Position numbers and translations under genes: made by a program. From the NCBI GenBank assembly GCA_010093685.1, contig MU006241.1, forward strand, positions 496,001 to 560,000: a DNA stretch of 64,000 bases, written 5' to 3'. Origin of the DNA: Ophiobolus disseminans. Its lineage: Eukaryota; Ascomycota; Dothideomycetes; Pleosporales; Phaeosphaeriaceae. Below the pieces are notes generated by a model. The model was not told where the DNA came from. It made no database searches and saw only the letters and a list, made by a program, of their open reading frames with translations. Positions 22,014-35,080 of this stretch are shown here, one piece after another (position 1 is the stretch's first letter; each line of letters begins with the position of its first letter).

Positions 22014-25000
22014 TCATAAAGCATAAGACAGCGAACGTACCCTCTCCATACTCGAATCATCCGTCTGGTCCACGGCTAATAAGCTCGGGCTTTGTGCCGC
22101 CGGGGCTCGTTCCGTGAAACCGCGTGTGTCGAGCGCCGGTCGCTTCTTGGGTGTTGTTGACTGGCTGCCGCTGGGGAGGTTGAGCTCGGGCATGGTGGGG
22201 GCGTGTTTCTCGTGGTCGTACAAGTGGCCACCGAGGGTGGCGCAGCGGAGTATGGTTTGGATGAGTTGGTTTTGGCGGAGGGGTTTGGATAGGTAGTCCT
22301 GTGTTACAGTGTTAATAAGGGGGGATAACAGGGGTGAGTGAGGGTGTACGTACGTCCATTTGGGCTGCGAGACACTTTTCGCGGTCGCCAACCATGGCGT
22401 GGGCGGTTAGGGCGATGACAGGAGTGGATGGAATGCCATTTTCGCGTTCCCATTCTCGGATCTTGGCTGTAGCTTCGAATCCGCCCTGGACATCGTTAAC
22501 ATACTTCTGATTTCAAGATACGATCTCACTTACCATGACAGGCATCTGCACATCCATAAGCACGCAGTCGAAGCGCTTCTTCTGGATGTGCTGCAAGGCC
22601 TCGAGACCGTTGTTCGCCACCGTAACCCTGTGGTGGTACTTCTCCAAGATCCTGACTGCCAGCTTTTGGTTGACTGCGTTGTCTTCGGCGAGCAGGATGT
22701 TGAAAGATTTGGAGTGGTCGGAGACAAGTGGCGCCGCGCGTCCATCAAGAGCAGGGATGAGTGCATTGCCCAAGTCAATGGGCAAGCACGGTGTGGTCAT
22801 GTAGCTGGAGATGCCGTTTTCTAGCGCAGATCGAAGACTAATCGAAACACGCGGCGTCAGCATAACAAGCGGGATGTACTTGAGTCGCTCAGCGATTCTG
22901 AGCTCTCGCGCCGTCTTGTCATTGTCGACGATGACACAGTCGAATGGCATGTCAACCCTCTTATCAGACATGGGGACCTGGTCAACGGTATTTACAACCA
23001 TTGGTACGAGGTCGAGTTGTTTCAGGTACTCGGAAACCTCTTCCGAGAAGTTTGTCTGGTTCTGGTCGACGAAGAGCACCGTATGTCCTCTGTATGCCGC
23101 AAGTTGTGGTCGGATAGCACTGAGGTCTTCCTTGCCGAGGCGAACTCTGCATGTAAAGTAGAAGACACTGCCCTTGCCAAAGTCGGACTCAACCCACATG
23201 CGACCACCCATGAGAGTAACGAGACGCTTGGAGATGGATAGTCCTAGACCTGTACCTCCGAACTTCCTGGTCGTGGAACCATCGGCTTGCTGGAAGGTAT
23301 CGAAAATGAGGTTGAGCTTATCGCCGCGGATACCGATACCAGTATCTGACACTGCAAACTGGAAGACGTACTGATCAGGGCCGCAGTTCTGCTCTTGTGC
23401 CATGGATATCGCGACCTTGACCTCTCCATGTTCGGTAAATTTGACAGCGTTGCCGACGAGATTGAGGATGATTTGCCTGAGCCTGAACGAATCGCCAACA
23501 ACGTAATCGGGTACTTTGTAGTCCACGTCGTAAGCGAGGTTCAGCTTCCGTTCGTTTGCTCTTGTTGCCAGTGACTTGAGTGCATTGAAGATGGTGCCAC
23601 GCATTGAGAAGGGAATCTCTTCCATCACCATGCGGTTGGCTTCGATCTTGGAAATATCGAGAATGTCATCGATAATGGTCAACAGTTGACCAGCCAAGTT
23701 ATGCACGATGGTCAACATCTCACGTTGCGCATGGGTGAGGTCGGTGTCGAGGGTGAGCTGAGTCATGCCGATGATACCGTTCATAGGTGTCCGGATCTCG
23801 TGGGACATGTTGGCAAGGAACTCGGATTTGGTCTTGTTGGCAAGCTCGGCCGCTTCTCTTGCAGCCGTGTTTCTCTCGATACTCTCTCGCAAACTGGACA
23901 CCATCTCATTGATCTTCCTCTTCAACTCGTCCATCTCACCAGAGGCTTCGACTGTAATTTGTGTGAATTTGCCCTCCATAGCAGCGTTCGTGATGTCGCC
24001 AAAAGCGCGCACTTGAGATGTCAGATTCTGCGCCATAGTGTTGACGTCGGTCGTGATTTCTTTCCAGCGTCCGTCAATGTCGCGGACATCTGCTTGACCA
24101 CCCATCTTGCCATCAACACCGACGTCGCGGGCTACTCGCTTCACGGCAAGCGACCACTGGTCCAGTCTCATGACCATGTCATTAATGGTGTCCTTGAGCA
24201 GTCGGATTTCTCCTTCGGCATCCACGTGTACTCTGCGGCTCATGTCGCCCTTGGCAATGGCCTGTGTGACCTCTGATATACTTCGCACTTGTAGCGTGAG
24301 ATTCTGGGCCATGGTGTTGACATTGTTCGTCAGGTCCTTCCACTTGCCCTCGACATTGTCGACCTGTGCTTGTCCTCCGAGGATACCGTCTGTTCCGACC
24401 TCACGTGCGACTTTACTAACTTCTTGGGCGAACGTGTTTAGGCGGTCCACCATGGTGTTGATGGTGATCTTCAGAGACAGAATCTCGCCCTGGACTTCGG
24501 CCTTGACTTTCCGACTGAGATCACCTCGCGCCACGGCTGTTGTAACTTCTGCGATTTCTCGCACTTGTGTCGTCAAGTTCATGGCCATACCATTCACATT
24601 TTCAGTGAGATCTTTCCATGTACCTTCAACACCATGCACAGTAGCCTGTCCACCCAGTCGCCCCTCGGAGCCGACTTCTCGTGCAATCTTGGTGACTTCG
24701 TGGGCGAATTGTTGCAGCTGGTCAACCATGCGGTTGATGGTGTTTTTGAGTTCCAGGATCTCGCCCTTACACTCGGCCTCGACCTTGCGGGTGAGGTTTC
24801 CTTGCGCGACAGCCGTTGTGACCTGGGCAATATCTCGCACCTGGGTGGTGAGATTTTGAGCCATGGCGTTCACGTTGACCGTCAGCTCGTTCCACATACC
24901 CTTGACACCAGCGATCTCGGCCTGCCCACCGAGCTTGCCTTCGGTGCCGACATCTCTGGCCACCTTTGTGACCTCTGTCGCAAAAGATTGAAGCTGGTCC

Positions 25001-26105
25001 ACCATGGTGTTGATCGTCTGCTGCAGCTGCAAGATTTCTCCTCTGGCTGGACGAACAATCTTCCGACTCAGATCTCCATGGGCGACTGCTGTGGTGACTA
25101 TGGCGATCTCTCGCACCTGGTCGGTAAGGTTCTTCGCCATAACATTGACTATTGGGCACATCAGTAATCGGGCCGACTATGGAAACCTTAAAGATACGTA
25201 CCGCTGTCAGTCAGTTCAGCCCAAATTCCAGCGACTCCCGGCAGGTTGGCCTGACCGCCAAGCCTGCCCTCGGTGCCGACCTCTCGCGCAAGAAAAGTGA
25301 CTTGACTGGCAAACTCTTGCAGCTGGTCCACCATGGTGTTGATGGTGCGTTTGAACAGGGTGATTTCAGGGTCCATTTCCTTGGCGTGGATCAAGACCTT
25401 TTTGCTCAGATCGCCCATAGCGACCGCCGTGACGATGGCGCCAATTTCCCGCAGCGCCTTCTGGAAAGCGAGGTTGGCCTGCTGGTGCTTGCCGAGCTCG
25501 CGCTTCAGTGCACCAATGTCCTCGATGCCGTGCTCAAAGACCATGTTCTGATTCGTGAGCTGCTTGTTGACTTCGGAGGAGAGGTTGTCGATGTGCTCGC
25601 GCTGGTTCTTGATCTGGTCGGCTTGCTGGTTGAGATGGTCGCGGAGGTACGAGAGCTGCTGCTCAGTAAGGGCTGCGGCAGGAACGTCGCTGTCGCCGTT
25701 GGCCTCCTTTGCGGCCAGCCAGTTGCTCACCCAGAGCGCCCGATCCTTATTCGAGCCGCGGCGGGCATGGCCGGCTGGGATGACATTGCCGCGGTAGGCT
25801 CCCGCCGGCGTGTATCCGAAGCCCTCCTCGGTCGGCTCTCCAGCGGGTGTCATGGGCAGTGTGCCCTGGTTGGCGGCAGTGGCATTGCTCTTCTGCTCGA
25901 GGAGCTGGATCCGCGCGGCGAGGGCGGCCAGCTCCTGCTCGAGCTGCGTCTTCTCGGCACATTCGGGGCCCCCGAGGGCGATGGGAGCGGCCTTTGCGCC
26001 ATTCGCGGCTATCTGGGCGCCAAAGGACGGGTCGCGGGCGGGATCATGCTGGCGTGCGAGGTTCTTGACGAAGTCTGCGAGACCGGCGTATGTTTCGGCC
26101 GTCAT
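22014..26105 (-). CDS. nik1: group III hybrid histidine kinase (NIK1/OS-1)
   Basis: Complement join 22014..22298, 22354..22485, 22534..25148, 25202..26105, giving 1311 aa, the usual length of the family. It is a cytosolic osmosensor kinase feeding the HOG MAP-kinase pathway, and the target of phenylpyrrole and dicarboximide fungicides in related fungi. After an N-terminal coiled coil (RIQLLEQKSN, LSYLRDHLNQQADQI) come six HAMP repeats. Their diagnostic segments run from VTAVAMGDLSKKV through TTAVAHGDLSRKI, TTAVAQGNLTRKV, TTAVARGDLSRKV and TQAIAKGDMSRRV to TNAAMEGKFTQI. The H-box NMSHEIRTPMNG has His751. HATPase motifs include DTGIGI and GTGLGLSISKRL. The receiver Asp1167 is in LMDVQMPVM, with the Lys of LSKPL after intron 3. 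All catalytic residues are present. The 5' intergenic region is about 1.36 kb. Confidence 0.96.
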
Positions 26106-27468
26106 TGCGACGGCGAGGGAGTGTGGTGGGCGGCGGCGTGCTAGATGCGCATTGGGGACAGGAAGGGACGGACACGTGCAGCCTCGGGGGATGAACAGCG
26201 GGCGGTGAAGGAGAGACAGCAGGAATTAGGAGGAGAAGTGTAGAGAAGTGCAGCGAGACGGCGAGGCGGTGTCTAAAAGCACAGAAGGAAGCTCCCCGCG
26301 AGGTCTAACGGCGGCGGAACCCTGTCGCAGCGAAAGAGGGATGGCGGCTGTTGCTGGTGCGCGAGGCGTGCGGACGTTGGCAGCGTGGAGTCAAGATGCC
26401 ACGCACTCACTCAAAGTCACGATGTGTGGGAAGGAGCGGTGCAGTGCAGGCTGATGGAGCAGACGAGACGACTGTACGGACTGCGTAACCTCGAAAAAAG
26501 ATCTGCGACATGACTTTCCCAGCTGGCTCACAAAGACAAGAAGGCCATGCCCGGTCAGTCCACTGTCAGTCGCGGAGCTAGTGCTGTAGCGAGCGGTGCC
26601 CTGCTCCACACTATCATCCATACCACGCCGGCACCCAGCAGCGCGCGTTGGCTCCCTTTGTCGTGCCGCTCGGCGCCGCATCAACCTCAAAGACGAGCTG
26701 CATCACCTTCATCTCCGCCATTGTTCCCCCTGGACCAGCAGCGCGACGTCATATGGCCACTGCGCAGCTGTGCCCAAGACTCAGCGTCACCCAACATGCC
26801 CCTCGCTCTGCCATCCAGATGCTCATGCATGCATCCATCGCAAAGCGTGACCGTTTTAGCCCGCACCCACGCTAGCAAACCATCTTTCACCGCAGCGCGC
26901 AGCCGGCGAATAGGGGTAATTTGCCTCGCTTTCGGCGCGGAAGTGGATTCACGTGGAGCTCTGAAGTTCTGAACACGAGCGCTGCGAGCTGTCCGCTCCG
27001 CCCTATGCGGCAGTGATGTGCCCCTCCGCCGATATCATCGAATTTCCACATATACCTCCCGCGGTGCTGTGCAGCATGTCATTCGGCGCTGCACGCCCTC
27101 TCCTGTTTGATCGCCCTGCTGTGCAAGTGAGTGTTTCGTGTGTGTGACTATGTACCAGCCATCGTCATCGGCTTATCGTTCACTGCGATGGAGTTAAGAT
27201 GCGATGAAATGAGATGAGATGAGTGGGGTGGGGTAAGCATGCTATCGGCGCAAGACGATCCTTGGGATGAAGGTTGGGCACAACGTGTTCAGCGTTTCAG
27301 GGTCTCCCCGGAGTTACCTCAAGCTATACCCAGTCTTAGTAGCCTTGGTAAGCGTGGGTCCGGCTTCGACTATCCAAGCGAGCACGCCAGGCACGTGAAC
27401 GCGGAAAGTGGTGGGCACGATGATCGATTCTACATTACAAGTCTCTCCACTCGAGCTATTATTATCGT
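26106..27468. other. long upstream region of nik1; no gene seen
   Basis: About 1.36 kb between nik1 and the LAA2-like gene, both on the minus strand. It must hold the nik1 promoter and leader. Several 60-140 codon frames occur but lack motifs. No repeat recognised. Confidence 0.45.
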
Positions 27469-29092
27469 CTATCGCAGCTTCTTCGCGTGCGCTACCAGGT
27501 TCTCAATGACCTGCTCGAACGTATCCTTTTCGCCCAGTGCGCTCTCCATGCGCTTCTGCCAGTACTCGAACACCTCCTTTGCCCGTACTTCCAGCCCCTT
27601 GAGTCGCTCAACATGCTCTTCCAGCTCTTCCTTTGTGAGATTCTGAAGCGCTGCATCCGTCGTCACGCATAGCATGGCTGTGCTGCTGATGTCTAGTTCG
27701 GGTGGTGGCGGCGGCCCTTTTCTCTTCCTGTCGGGCTTGGATGCCGCCGAGTCGACTGACGTGGTGGATGCGTTTTCACCCTCCCGCTTCACTCTTCCAA
27801 GCGCATCATTACGTCCGTCTGATGAAGGGCGAGGTGATTTGTCACCCGGGATGTGTATCGAGGGCAGCACAAGCTTCTTTTGTTTAGATGCAGGGAGGAT
27901 CTCATCCAGATCGACTGGCACGCCGAGCGACACTAGGAAGAGGCGCCGTATGCGGGAGCGGACCCAATCGGGCGGTTGTAATGGGGGCGGTGCAACTAGC
28001 TGCGTCCACAGCGACTTACTCCGGTCTGTGAGGAATATGGACCGGGCGTCGTCAGCCGTGGATATGCTGGGTATTTCGTGTAATGAGGGGTATATCTCGT
28101 TGATGTAGGGGGCGGTTGCAGCAATGATGTCTTCAAGCGAGTCGAGGTCATCGAAGTTTAGGACCGGCTGCGTACGGCCAAGTCAGTCATGCATCACTTG
28201 AGGCAGCAAAAAAGGCAGATTTGGGCTGGACTGTATTGTTGCGACTTACAAGACCTGGGGAAGGGGCAGGTACAGGAGGGTGATCTGGGGGCTTTTCAAA
28301 TGAAGTCTCTGCTTGCTCCTCGCCCTGTTGAAACCCATCGTCAAAGTCCCCAAAGTCATCGTCGCCCTCCCCGCCCGCTTCGAACTCGTCAAACTCGCCA
28401 AAGCCATCATCGTCTAGGAAGTCGTCTCCATCATCGTCTGGTTGTGCCTGCGGTGCGTTGGCGTCAAGTGAGGGTGAGGGAGAGTTTATTTGGGACCTAA
28501 TCGAGGCAGTTGGCGACCCTTCTTCCGTCAATGGTACGCAGGGAGGCACCTGGGAATGCCCTACGTACCTTCGGTCTTGCGCTGCGGGGGTTGAGGTGCC
28601 TTGACGATGATGTCGGGCTCTGCGTCTGCTAAGCGTAGCGAGTGCGCGTGTGTGCCAGGAACGTCGCCGTAGCTGGGCTGGTCTGGGTCGATTTTCTCGA
28701 CAATGGTCTTGGGGACGGGTGTGCCTCCAGGCGTGAGTGGGCGGTCACTCGCAGACACCCGGGAAGCGCTGCGACTCCGTGAGCCGTCGGGGACAATTTC
28801 GACCTCGTCGGGCACGGCGTCTTGGGTGCGCTTGTTGTAGGCGTCGGTGCCGGGTACCTCGCCATGGGCGGGCTCGTCGTCTACGCGCTCTACTCTTGTA
28901 ATCGGGATAGGCGATGTCGCTTCGTTCCTGCTCGCCTGGCCCTCGGACGCATCTGAGAAGTGCTCATCGCTGGATACCTCGTCTGCATACAATATTAGGT
29001 GTGTCAAGGTGAGGGTTTGAAGTCAACCCACCAAGCTCCTTCGCGCCGGGGTCCTCGACCGTGACGCGGGGCGGCGCCAAATCGCCGCTCAT
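27469..29092 (-). CDS. AP-1 accessory protein LAA2-like
   Basis: Complement join 27469..28167, 28250..28521, 28569..28982, 29032..29092, giving 481 aa. The N-terminal half is acidic and disordered, with a repeated module (EPAHGEVPGTDAY, QPSYGDVPGTHAH). A Asp/Gly/Phe cluster follows (DGFGEFDEFEAGGEGDDDFG, then FDDGF), resembling the gamma-ear binding motifs of aftiphilin-type proteins. The C-terminal half has a conserved block, LWTQLVAPPPLQPPDWVRSR then RRLFLVSLGVPVDLDEILP, and ends in a coiled coil (LTKEELEEHVERLKGLEVRA). This fits Laa2, which with Laa1 recruits the AP-1 clathrin adaptor to the trans-Golgi. Intron 2 ends at an AAG acceptor, chosen by phase. It is divergent from the NSP1 gene. 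Confidence 0.72.
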
Positions 29093-29589
29093 TGTGCAGA
29101 AAGTGTAGTTTGCTTGCGCTTGGTGGTTGTTTGTGGGCTGCTTGAGCTTGGAATGTTGCACGGGAGGTTGGCTAAGAGGCGGTTGAGGGTTGGTAGGCAC
29201 GGTAGGTTATGGTGCAGCAGCGAGGCAGTGCATGGCCCTTATCGATCCGAGGTGTTGTCGTCGAGTTTCAGGCACGCCAACCACAGCGGGGACGGCGGCG
29301 GTCTGGACGGCCTACTGGTGGGTCACCGGGAACAACGATTCGCCGAAGCACCCATGCTCCAGCTGTTTGCCTAACTTTTGGCCGCGTGCAACTTGACGCG
29401 ACGTGATAGACGTGAATCTTGGTGCGATTGTCCACCTTAACCTCGTGTACTAGCGCTTTCCCGCTCTACGTCCTGTTTGGTAAAGCGACCAGCCTTTTCG
29501 CCAATTGTGTGATCTCGATCAAAGTAAACAGCTCGCGCGCATCTTCAACAACACCACAGCGCCCATCAACCCCAGCACAACCACCCAAC
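29093..29589. promoter_or_regulatory. divergent promoter, LAA2-like / NSP1
   Basis: The 497 bp between the two start codons (ATG 29092 minus, ATG 29590 plus) must serve both genes. No TATA box stands out. A run of CAACAACACC-type sequence just before 29590 is a common fungal 5' UTR feature. Confidence 0.5.
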
Positions 29590-31867
29590 ATGTCTGGCTT
29601 CAACTTCGGATCGCAGAACAACAGCGGCACACCGGCGAACAAGCCGCTGTTTGGAGCTACTAGCAACACATCTGGCGGATCAGCTCCATCCATGTTCGGC
29701 ACTGCCAACAGCGGCGCAAGCACTGGTGGCGGCGGCATCTTTGGCGGCGGATCGAACACGGGCAGCTCCAACATTTTTGGAGGCGGGGGCGCATCGAGCA
29801 CACCAGCTGCAAGCAAGCCTGGTGGTCTCTTTGGCGGCGGAGGAGCCACAGCCGGCGCGACACCCTCACCCTTTGGAGGCAGCGGGCTGAGCAAGCCCAG
29901 CGGAGATGCGCCCAAGGCCTCAATCTTCGGCGGTGGCTTTGGCAATCCGGCGGGCGGAAACACATCGTCGGCGCCCTCGCCCTTTGGTTTCAATAACACG
30001 GCCTGTAAGTGTCCCGACAAGCATTCCTCGCCTATTGTGTCTAACAAAGAACAGCATCCACGCCAGCTGCCACACCCGCGCCCACTAAGACGTCCTTCCT
30101 CCCGTCGACGACACCTGCAGGCGCTCCTCCCGGCCCCAGCTTGTTCGGCGGTCAGAACAACCAAGCGGGCGGAAATACCCAAACTGGCGCATCCATCTTT
30201 GGCGGACAGAAGCCCCAGGCACCCGGGGGTGCGCAGAGCGGCGGGTCGCTGTTTGGCGGGCAGAGCAACCAGGCGGGTGGAACCTCGCAGCCCGGCACAA
30301 CCCTCTTCGGCGCAAAGCCAGCATCGACTTCGGCTGCGGCCCCTTCTAGTCTCTTTGGGGGCGCCCCTGCGAAGCCTCTAGGCAGCTCGACCCCAACTTC
30401 GGCCTTGTTTGGTGGAAACAAAGACACGGCCGCTGGTGCAGACAAAGCCGCCACTCCCGCACCCTCCGGCCTCTTTGGCGGGGCCCAAACAGGCACACCT
30501 GCAGCGCAAGGACAGACTGCACCGAAAACCTCAATGTTTGGTGGTCAACAGAGCGCGACGCCCACTAGTAACCCTCCCTCATTCAGCCTTGGTGCGACAC
30601 CGGCAGCCCCCGCTTCTTCGCAACCACCGTCCGGCATGGCGGGCTTCAACTTGGGTGGGAACAATGCGCCCCCAGCATCTTCGGGCCCTGCGACTCCAAG
30701 TCTGTTCGGCGGCGCTGCCCCTAAGCCTCCGGGGAGCACTGGTGGAAGCTCCTTGTTTGGGGCCACACCTGCCGCACCAACATCAAGTGGTACCGCGACG
30801 AGCGGCGCAACTACTACGACAGCAGGCAGCGGAACCACTACAACCACCGCACCGGCTTCGTCACTCTTCTCTGGCACCGGCGGCGGAAGCTCAGCACCGG
30901 CGACGTCCGGTGCGACTACAGCAACGAGTGCGGCACCAAGTATGTTCGGAGCGAAGCCGCCCACGACATCTGCACAGCCGTCGACTTCAGCAACCCAGCC
31001 TGCAACAACGTTGGGAGGTACAAGCGCCGATGCGTCTCAGGGAGCTGGGCTCGCAAGCTCAACTGCCGGACCTGCTCCATCTGCACAATCTCGTCTCAAG
31101 AATAAGAGCATGGACGAGATCATTACACGATGGGCAGCTGATCTGTCGAAATATCAAAAGGAGTTTCAGTCACAAGCCGAGACGGTCGCCAAGTGGGACC
31201 GGGAACTCGTCGTGAATACGGAGAAAGTCCGACAGCTTTACTCGAAGACCTTCCAAGCAGAGCGCGATGCGGGTGAGGTCGAGCGGCAGCTGACAATGAT
31301 GGAAGAGAACCAGCAGGAACTCGACTCCTACCTCGATAGGTACGAGAAGGAGATTGAGAACCTGATGAAGATGCATGGTGTCAGCGGCAAGTCGGACGGC
31401 TTGAGGGGTCCCGACCAGGAGCGCGAGAGGACGTACGTATCGCTTTTGATGTGTGTCTGAGGTTTTACTAACGAGTGCAGATACAAACTCTCCGAGAAGC
31501 TCTCGGACCGCCTCAACGAGTTGAACCGCGATTTGACGGAGATGATTGAAGAGATAAATACCACGTCGCAGACGCTCAGCAAGACCGGCAAGCCTGACGA
31601 TCCGGTACGTCTATCTAACACCCCTTACGTGTTGATACTAACGTTACTCAGCTCACCAAAGTCGTCCGCGTCCTCAACTCTCAACTTTCGCAACTCCAGC
31701 TCATCGACTCCGGCGCCTCGCAGCTGCAGGAGAAGATTGCAAAGGCGCAGAAGGAGAGTCAGCACGTTGGTGCGAATGGCTGGAACGGGCTTGGGTCGAA
31801 TCCTGCGGATGACTTTTATCGTAGCTTTCGTGGGGGGCGGGCGGAGCGCTATGGGGGGGTGTCGTAG
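29590..31867 (+). CDS. NSP1: nucleoporin NSP1 (Nup62 family)
   Basis: Join 29590..30004, 30055..31432, 31481..31604, 31652..31867, giving 710 aa. Central-channel nucleoporin of the nuclear pore. The first 440 or so residues are an FG domain with many GLFGG, SLFGG and SMFG repeats in Gly/Ser/Thr/Ala-rich spacers. The rest is the Nsp1 coiled-coil domain: MDEIITRWAADLSKYQKEF, VERQLTMMEENQQELDSYL, YKLSEKLSDRLNELNRDL and NSQLSQLQLIDSGASQLQEK. It ends with the usual NPADDFYRSF-type tail. This domain pairs with the Nup54/Nup58 (Nup57/Nup49) and Nup82 homologues. Introns are 47-50 nt with CTAAC-like branch sites. The KxFSFG type seen in yeast is rare here. Confidence 0.93.
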
Positions 31868-33291
31868 GGTGGTAGAGTCGTTGTTAGGGCTTGACTGTGC
31901 CTATCTCATGATAGACTGGTCTTGTAATATATGAAGGCACACTGTGATGGATGGACTGAGAGCATGATCTGGCGTTTGGGGGTATTCATACTGCGAATAG
32001 CAAAAGGTTTTTCTCATATTTGGTACGTGGATGTAGACAGGTCATACTCTCGGGCTTTTCCGTCTATGTGTGAGGACGCCATGTCGGTTAAACGCTCCTA
32101 TCGGCACTTTGCTCACTGTAACGTATACGTCTATATGTGTCATATCGCACCCGCTGTTCCTTGTCGTTCTGCTGGATGAAGGGACGTGGACAGTTGGATG
32201 TCTGGATTTGACAATTCGATTGTTGATAGCGCAGAGAGCCTGCTTCGAGCTATGGTACCTGCCACAATTAGAACTATAGGGCAAGTTTGAGAATGGGAGC
32301 ATAGTGATATAGAGCTCAGTGGTTCTCCCACAATGCCGGGGCAGTGCGGTGAACACCTGCAGCCTGTGATAGTCGCGCGCGTAATTGACAAGCTCCAGGC
32401 CCGTATGACAAGATTGAAGTCAATGCAATAATCCGTTCGACTGATTCAAATGTGGGACGCATCACGAGGTTGATACCGTGCCTCCTCCTTCCGACGATCT
32501 GTTACCTGGGCAGGTAAGTAGTCTGGCCGGCATCCAGTGATTAATTGCCCGTAACCGCTACGACGCCACCTGGGCACATTCGGGTCTCTAGTCTCTACTT
32601 CGGGCCATACATGATGCTTCCAAGAGACAAGGAAATTCAGATATCCATACCCGTACCTGGATATCCTCGGGGGTCTTTCACTATGTACGTACCGTCCTGA
32701 GGTCGTCGACGCCTGATTCATTGGTAGCAATAGCCCAATGTATTCAAAGTAATAGACCACAAAGTTAAAAGACACTTTGCGTTCCACACTTTATGTTTCT
32801 CTCTAACTAGGTAGTCTTAATCGCCATAATGTTACAACAAGCGCCGTACAGCACTTGCATACATACGTGTCTAGGCAGGTATAGCGCTTAGTACAAATTT
32901 CATAGGCTGTCACAAGACGCTTGTATTCGGTTTCGCTACTAAGATCTGGAATGATTCGGTAAATTAACCGCTGGTCGTTTCATGCTGCATCGCACCTGCA
33001 TGATTGCTTGCCAGCCGCCACACACACCACAAGCGCTGGCCCGCGGGTCTAGCTAGCACTGCCACCATCACGGCCATTGCTAGTTGTGCCGCACTCGATA
33101 TTGTTGCCGTGGGTATCTAAGGGGTGTAAATGAAGGTGGTCGCCGTGCGATGACTTTTGCAGAACATCACTTCCAACACATTGTCTTCGGCTCCTTCTTT
33201 GCACCCAATCTTTCCAGACCAATTGTCCTAAGCCCTTATTGTCAAGACACACAAAGTCCCTTCGAAAGAAAAGCCTCTACATATAGCAAGA
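31868..33291. other. no gene seen
   Basis: About 1.4 kb. A 113-codon minus frame (32446-32787) is open but has no motif, splice partner or typical start context, so it is not called. Otherwise nothing recognised. Confidence 0.4.
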
Positions 33292-34015
33292 ATGGCCGGC
33301 CCAATCAATAAAATCCTTTCTGTTGAGCATATGTGGGTTCAGTCCAGGTTGGTGGAAGGTAGGCTCGCGGTACTTGCCGTACGTGGAGGAACAGCCGCGC
33401 TGTAACGTCCTCGTTACTGTTTAGACGAGCTGTACGAATATTAGAACACGACAGTCAATACAGTACGTTGTAGCTACCCCACCTCGTCCCTCTCCTTACT
33501 CGGTGCTCTATGGTAGTCATACTACAAGAGGGACCTTATTCCAATACTTTCCACAAAAACTATCACGACGCTTGCTGAGGCTGGTAAGAACCGTACCGCG
33601 CTGAAGCTCCAATATGCCACCAGAACCGAGGCCTGGCAACGTACCCATCTGAAGGTAACATTGCAGGCAGAATTCACCAAAGCTATTGAGAAGACCACCA
33701 ACATCCCCAAAGACGCTGCAATTGCTGTCCTATCGTAAGTGACCTGCTCTTACTTTTCCAAAGTGACTGAAAGCTCATGCGAGGATTGGTGAGAAGGAAC
33801 ATCCAAGCACGAGTGACTCTAAGAGTCATTTCACCACGGCCTTCCAGAAATCCAACGGGGAGCACATCACGGTATTGCAGAGGGGTGAGAATGGGAAACC
33901 GCAACTAGGTGAGACGTGCTCCTTGAGGCAGACGGATGGCGGTATGCGGGGTTTATTGCTAGGCCAATCTTATACACGATGGACAAGCGCATTTGAAAGC
34001 GATGTGCCCACCTGA
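33292..34015 (+). pseudogene. hypothetical gene with in-frame TAG at codon 29
   Basis: Four exons join in phase: 33292..33358, 33425..33462, 33517..33734, 33784..34015, 184 codons before the TGA at 34013-34015. Introns are 66, 54 and 49 nt with good GTACGT and GTAAGT donors at the second and third. The product would be hydrophilic and basic (KRDLIPILSTKTITTLAEAG, KAIEKTTNIPKDAAIAVL, HFTTAFQKSNGEHITVLQRG). A TAG at 33442-33444 interrupts exon 2 (DELYEY-stop-NTTVNT); CAG to TAG would explain it. No family recognised. The phase agreement across three introns argues that this was a real gene. It may still express a product if the reading or the sequence is wrong at one base. Confidence 0.4.
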
Positions 34016-34198
34016 GCCCCAGCTGATCAGTGTTCCACCTTGATGCCCACGTGTTGCAGCGATGCAATTGCTAGCTATAACAGACTAAACCATAGTCTGA
34101 CTATCCTCACGTGGAAAATTCCCTTCCCACAGAATCTTGAGAACGCCGCGAACATCTTCGGCACTACCAATAGTCCTGAAGTTCCCAGCCATGTCGAG

Positions 34199-34664
34199 TT
34201 AGACCCGAGGAGCATCGTCTAAGACTCTTACCGCGTCCTGGTCTATCAAACCATTAAAGACTAGCTCTTTGATGTATTTGTGCATCCAGCTCTGACATCT
34301 CTCACCCTACAGGTTGTTAGTACTTGGAACAGGATAGGTGATGGGCATGCAATACCCCAAATGGATCCAACGGTGTCTTGCTGACACCTGGTGCTTGGAC
34401 TGATTGGGCCACCTCCTCAAGAGAACCCAGCTTAGTCTCATCGACATATCCGAGCGATATCTTTACGTTTCGCCTCCTCGTTTTACTAAGGTCGTAGGAA
34501 GACTTGATTTCCACCGTATACCCGATAAACGGGGCCCCAATAGCATGGATCTTTGTCCCATGCTCAGCCCCGCTCTGGATTGGAACTAGCATAGCCCAGT
34601 GGGCGGGCACATTACCGCTTCCCGGGTACACCACCAAAAAGACCTCGTGCCTAGATGATGCCAT
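34199..34664 (-). CDS. DUF6540-like small protein
   Basis: Complement join 34199..34306, 34356..34664, giving 138 aa. It starts MASSRHEVFLVVYPGSGNVP, followed by AHWAMLVPIQSGAEHGTKIH and IGYTVEIKSSYDLSK. After a 49-nt intron (GTATTG...CTGTAG) it continues GERCQSWMHKYIKELVFNGL. The pattern of an xHWA(L/M)xxP core, a basic loop and a final CQ-W helix matches the fungal DUF6540 group, from memory. Function is unknown for that group. It is intact, although its neighbours on both sides carry nonsense codons. The ATG at 34748 would add 28 residues but has no family support. Confidence 0.68.
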
Positions 34665-35080
34665 GTTGGTAGGGGACGAATAAAAAGGGCTGGTAACGTT
34701 GAATATTAGCTCATTCAATCTAAACAGACTTAGGTAGATGAGAAACACGCACCGTGGAATGCAGTGAAGAGGTACAAAGCAAGAACATAGGGCGGAACTT
34801 CGAGATGGTTTTCAATTGGAAATGTCTGATACAAGTAATAGCTGATGAGGATGAGGAAATAGAGGCGGCGAATTGTACTTATTGATGGAAGTGGATGCAT
34901 TGACGAGCCTTCCCTGGTTACCTGGGTATGGTTCGTGCGCTCAGCGGCTAGCCATGACGAAAGTCATAGTGATTGGCTCATTTCTATGATAACCCACAAA
35001 ACTTTCAGCCAGTCTTATTAGGACTTGAAACAGAGCTTTCGATCCGTGCAAAGGGATCCGCGAGGGGCGCCTCCTGCTGC
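34665..35080. other. no gene seen
   Basis: Intergenic between the DUF6540-like gene and the next pseudogene. Nothing recognised. Confidence 0.4.

Noticed and set aside
25152..26144. 330-codon plus-strand open frame, and other long plus frames at 23686-24276, 24107-24859 and 24565-25167
   Set aside because: They lie exactly antisense to the nik1 HAMP and N-terminal coding sequence. Their length follows from the codon usage of the repeated minus-strand gene.
29466..31215. Minus-strand frames at 29466-30182 and 30545-30964, and plus frame 30409-31215
   Set aside because: Antisense or out-of-frame shadows of the low-complexity FG domain of NSP1; composition is Pro/Arg/Gly artefact.
32446..32787. 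113-codon minus-strand frame
   Set aside because: No recognisable domain and no neighbouring exon in phase; could not be separated from chance.
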